NCBI GenBank assembly: GCA_003219495.1
Contig: QHOZ01000133.1
Span: forward strand, 9,415-16,597
Direction: 5' to 3'
DNA from: Verrucomicrobiota bacterium
GTDB lineage: Bacteria > Verrucomicrobiota > Verrucomicrobiae > Chthoniobacterales > UBA10450
DNA length: 7,183 nt
A model generated the notes under the pieces. That model was not told the origin of the DNA. It saw nothing but the letters and a program-made list of their open reading frames with translations, and did no database searches. The translations under genes and the position numbers were made by a program. Numbering within the stretch: position 1 is the stretch's first letter; each line of letters opens with the position of its first letter. This document shows, one piece after another, positions 4,974 through 7,183 of this stretch.

Positions 4974-7183
4974 ATGTCGGAAAAAAATTCGGAACGCATC
5001 CACTTCGGAACAATCAAGGAAGCCATCGAGCCTCCAAACCTCATTGAGGTCCAACTCAACTCCTACGTCGATTTCCTGCAAAAAGACACGCCCGCTTCAA
5101 AGCGGAAGAACCACGGCCTCCAAGCCGTGTTCAAGGAAGTCTTCCCGATCGAAAGCTATGACGAGAAAGCGGTTCTCGATTTCAGCCATTATGAAATCGG
5201 CGACCCGAAGCTGAGCGCTCTCGAAGCGCAGCGTGAAGGTCAAACTTTCAGCGCGCCGCTTCACGTCACCTTCCAGCTTCGCGAGGAAAAAGGCACGAAG
5301 GAAGAGAAAGTTTACATGGGCGAGATCCCGCTCATGACGCCGCAGGGCACGTTCGTAATCAACGGCGCCGAGCGCGTCGTCGTTTCGCAATTGCACCGCT
5401 CACCCGGCATCGCCTTTGAATCGACGATCCACCTTAATGGCAAGGTCCTGTACAGTTTTCGAATCATTCCGGACCGCGGTTCGTGGATCGAAGTGCAATT
5501 CGACACCGCCGATCTCCTCTACATTTATCTCGATCGCCGCAAACGCCGCCGGAAATTTCTGGCGACGACTTTCCTGCGCGCTCTCGGTTATGGCTCCGAC
5601 GAGGATGTCATCAAACTCTTTTACAACATCGAGAACCTGAAACTCAGCGAGAAGCTCGACGAAGAAAAACTCGCGACGAAAGTCTTGACCGCCGAAGTCC
5701 GCGACGGTGAAGTGACCGTTGCCCGCGCGTTTGAACCGCTCACGCTCGCAACCGTGCGCCAAATCATGGGCCTCGGGATCAAGGAAGTTAAGATCATCGA
5801 TATTTCCAACGACGACACGGTCGTCAAAGCGCTCCGCAAAGATCCGGCGCACGATCAGGAAGAAGCACTCAAGGATATTTATCGCCGTTTGCGCCCTGGC
5901 GATCCGCCGACGGTGGCGAACGCACGAGCGTTGCTCAAACGCTTGTTCTTCGATCCGAAGAAATACGATCTCGGTCGCGTTGGCCGTTACAAGATCAACC
6001 AAAAGCTCGGCATCGATGTCGATCTTACGGAACGCATTTTGACGGACAAAGATTTCATCGCCGCTATCAAATACTTAATTAACCTCCGCCGCGGCGAAGG
6101 CACGCTGGATGACATCGATCATCTCGGCAGCCGCCGCGTCCGCACCGTTGGCGAATTGCTCGCCAATCAGTGCCGGGTCGGTCTCGCGCGCACCGAACGT
6201 TTGGTGAAAGAGCGCATGACGTTGTTCGACATCAATGTCGACGGCATGACGCCCCAGAAATTAGTGAATCCGAAAGCGCTCAGCGCGGTGATTCGCGACT
6301 TCTTCGGCCGCTCGCAGCTTTCGCAGTTCATGGATCAAACGAATCCGCTCGCGGAATTGACGCACAAGCGGCGTTTGTCCGCGCTCGGACCAGGCGGTCT
6401 TTCACGCGATCGCGCCGGATTCGAAGTGCGCGACGTTCATCCGTCGCACTACGGCCGCATTTGTCCGATCGAAACGCCGGAAGGTCCGAACATCGGTCTC
6501 ATCAGCTCGATGTCGACCTTCGCGCGGATCAACGAGTTCGGTTTCATCGAAACCCCGTATCGCAAGGTCCACAATGGTCGCGTCACGGACGACATCGATT
6601 ATCTCACCGGCGACAAGGAAGAAAGTTTCCTCGTCGCGCAGGCGAACGCGGCCGTTGACGGACGCGGGCATTTCACGAGCGAAAAAGTTTCAGTGCGATA
6701 TCGCGGTGACTTTTTAGAAGTCGAGCCGGCGAAAGTTCATTATATGGACGTTTCGCCAAAGCAGTTGGTTTCGGTGGCGGCAGGATTGATTCCGTTCCTC
6801 GAACACGACGACGCGAACCGCGCATTGATGGGTTCTAACATGCAACGCCAAGGCGTTCCGCTGATCGTTTCCGAGTCGCCGCTCGTCGGCACCGGTTTGG
6901 AGGGCAAAGTCGCGCGCGATTCGCACGCGGTCGTTCTCGCGATCGACAGCGGCAAAGTCGCTTCGGTTACGGCCGATCAGATCGTCGTGAGCAAGGACGG
7001 TCACGTTCCGGAACATCGCAAGAAACTGAAGAGCGATCCCGAGGAAGGACTTTACGTTTACGAATTGCGCAAATTCATGCGCTCCAACGCGGGCACGTGC
7101 GTGAATCAGAAGCCGATCGTGAAGAAAGGCCAGCACGTAAAGAAGGGCCAGATCATTGCGGACGGTCCGAACACGGAACACGG
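4974..7183 (+). CDS. rpoB: DNA-directed RNA polymerase beta subunit, N-terminal 736 residues
   Basis: The frame is open from ATG 4974 to the right edge, so the C-terminal part is missing. The start is fixed by an in-frame TAA at 4953-4955 and by the typical opening, with IEPPNLIEVQLNSYVDFLQ near residues 19-37. DDIDHLGSRRVR (379-390) and the following VGELLANQ are invariant beta motifs. FFGRSQLSQFMDQTNPLAEL (443-462) and THKRRLSALGPGG (463-475) are the rifampicin-pocket region, and PIETPEGPNIGL (498-509) follows. Numbering is 62 below Escherichia coli through this stretch. The key pocket residues are all wild type: Q451, F452, D454, H464, R467, S469, L471 and I510 (E. coli 513, 514, 516, 526, 529, 531, 533, 572). 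Variable positions differ (S508R, N518T, S522A in E. coli numbering). The window ends at ADGPNTEH, just before the NFEDS active-site segment. Beta forms half of the catalytic cleft of RNA polymerase. rpoC is expected downstream. Confidence 0.98.
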   Translation, partial: MSEKNSERIHFGTIKEAIEPPNLIEVQLNSYVDFLQKDTPASKRKNHGLQAVFKEVFPIESYDEKAVLDFSHYEIGDPKLSALEAQREGQTFSAPLHVTFQLREEKGTKEEKVYMGEIPLMTPQGTFVINGAERVVVSQLHRSPGIAFESTIHLNGKVLYSFRIIPDRGSWIEVQFDTADLLYIYLDRRKRRRKFLATTFLRALGYGSDEDVIKLFYNIENLKLSEKLDEEKLATKVLTAEVRDGEVTVARAFEPLTLATVRQIMGLGIKEVKIIDISNDDTVVKALRKDPAHDQEEALKDIYRRLRPGDPPTVANARALLKRLFFDPKKYDLGRVGRYKINQKLGIDVDLTERILTDKDFIAAIKYLINLRRGEGTLDDIDHLGSRRVRTVGELLANQCRVGLARTERLVKERMTLFDINVDGMTPQKLVNPKALSAVIRDFFGRSQLSQFMDQTNPLAELTHKRRLSALGPGGLSRDRAGFEVRDVHPSHYGRICPIETPEGPNIGLISSMSTFARINEFGFIETPYRKVHNGRVTDDIDYLTGDKEESFLVAQANAAVDGRGHFTSEKVSVRYRGDFLEVEPAKVHYMDVSPKQLVSVAAGLIPFLEHDDANRALMGSNMQRQGVPLIVSESPLVGTGLEGKVARDSHAVVLAIDSGKVASVTADQIVVSKDGHVPEHRKKLKSDPEEGLYVYELRKFMRSNAGTCVNQKPIVKKGQHVKKGQIIADGPNTEH

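Noticed and set aside
4794..5081. Reverse-strand open frame of 95 codons spanning the rpoB leader and start.
   Set aside because: It overlaps the first codons of rpoB and has no Shine-Dalgarno sequence or family resemblance.
5400..6002. Reverse-strand open frame of 200 codons within rpoB.
   Set aside because: It is fully antisense to conserved RpoB sequence and has no recognisable motif.
6300..6395. Possible rifampicin-resistance substitutions in RpoB.
   Set aside because: The main contact positions, E. coli 513, 516, 526, 529, 531 and 533, all carry the sensitive-type residue; the differences at 508, 518 and 522 look like lineage variation.

Overview
The window is a stretch of bacterial chromosome, moderately GC-rich, that joins two regions of different character. 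Positions 1-2797 hold three accessory genes for exported proteins. Positions 2872-7183 hold the ribosomal-protein/RNA-polymerase cluster rplA-rplJ-rplL-rpoB. The best guess for the host is Verrucomicrobiota, possibly a soil Chthoniobacterales/Udaeobacter-like lineage. This rests on the style of RpoB and L7/L12 and on the helical module in the exported hypothetical protein at 1937-2797, which resembles a module I associate with that phylum. No search was run, so the placement is an inference.

Region 1 (1-1930): a CocE/NonD-type (X-Pro dipeptidyl-peptidase-like) alpha/beta hydrolase, cut by the left edge just before its nucleophile motif, reads leftward. It is divergent, across 91 bp, from a complete secreted metal-dependent amidohydrolase of the prolidase/imidazolonepropionase-like group. 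Both have N-terminal signal sequences. Both have a -10-like hexamer placed so that transcription would begin at the A of the ATG, which suggests leaderless mRNAs. Region 2 (1937-2797) is a complete exported protein of unknown function, convergent with the amidohydrolase and separated from it by 6 bp.

Region 3 (2798-4757): a TTGACA-type promoter, a short leader that can fold into an L1-target-like two-helix structure, then rplA, rplJ and rplL. These run on one strand and end in a very strong intrinsic terminator/attenuator. rplK, which normally sits directly upstream of rplA, is absent. The rplJ-rplL gap carries two compact hairpins ahead of a strong Shine-Dalgarno sequence. This fits the need to make several L7/L12 copies per ribosome.

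Region 4 (4758-7183): a leader of about 216 nt with a second hairpin, repeated CGGCCG segments that allow alternative pairing, and a possible 17-codon upstream ORF ending 2 nt before the rpoB start. The 5' 736 codons of rpoB follow, including the whole rifampicin-pocket region, and run off the right edge.

The genes are ordinary families and I see no mobile element, CRISPR array, RNA gene or defence system. The parts that merit a second look are regulatory: the decoupling of rplK, the leader upstream of rplA, the rplL/rpoB attenuator with its structured leader, and the possible leaderless starts.
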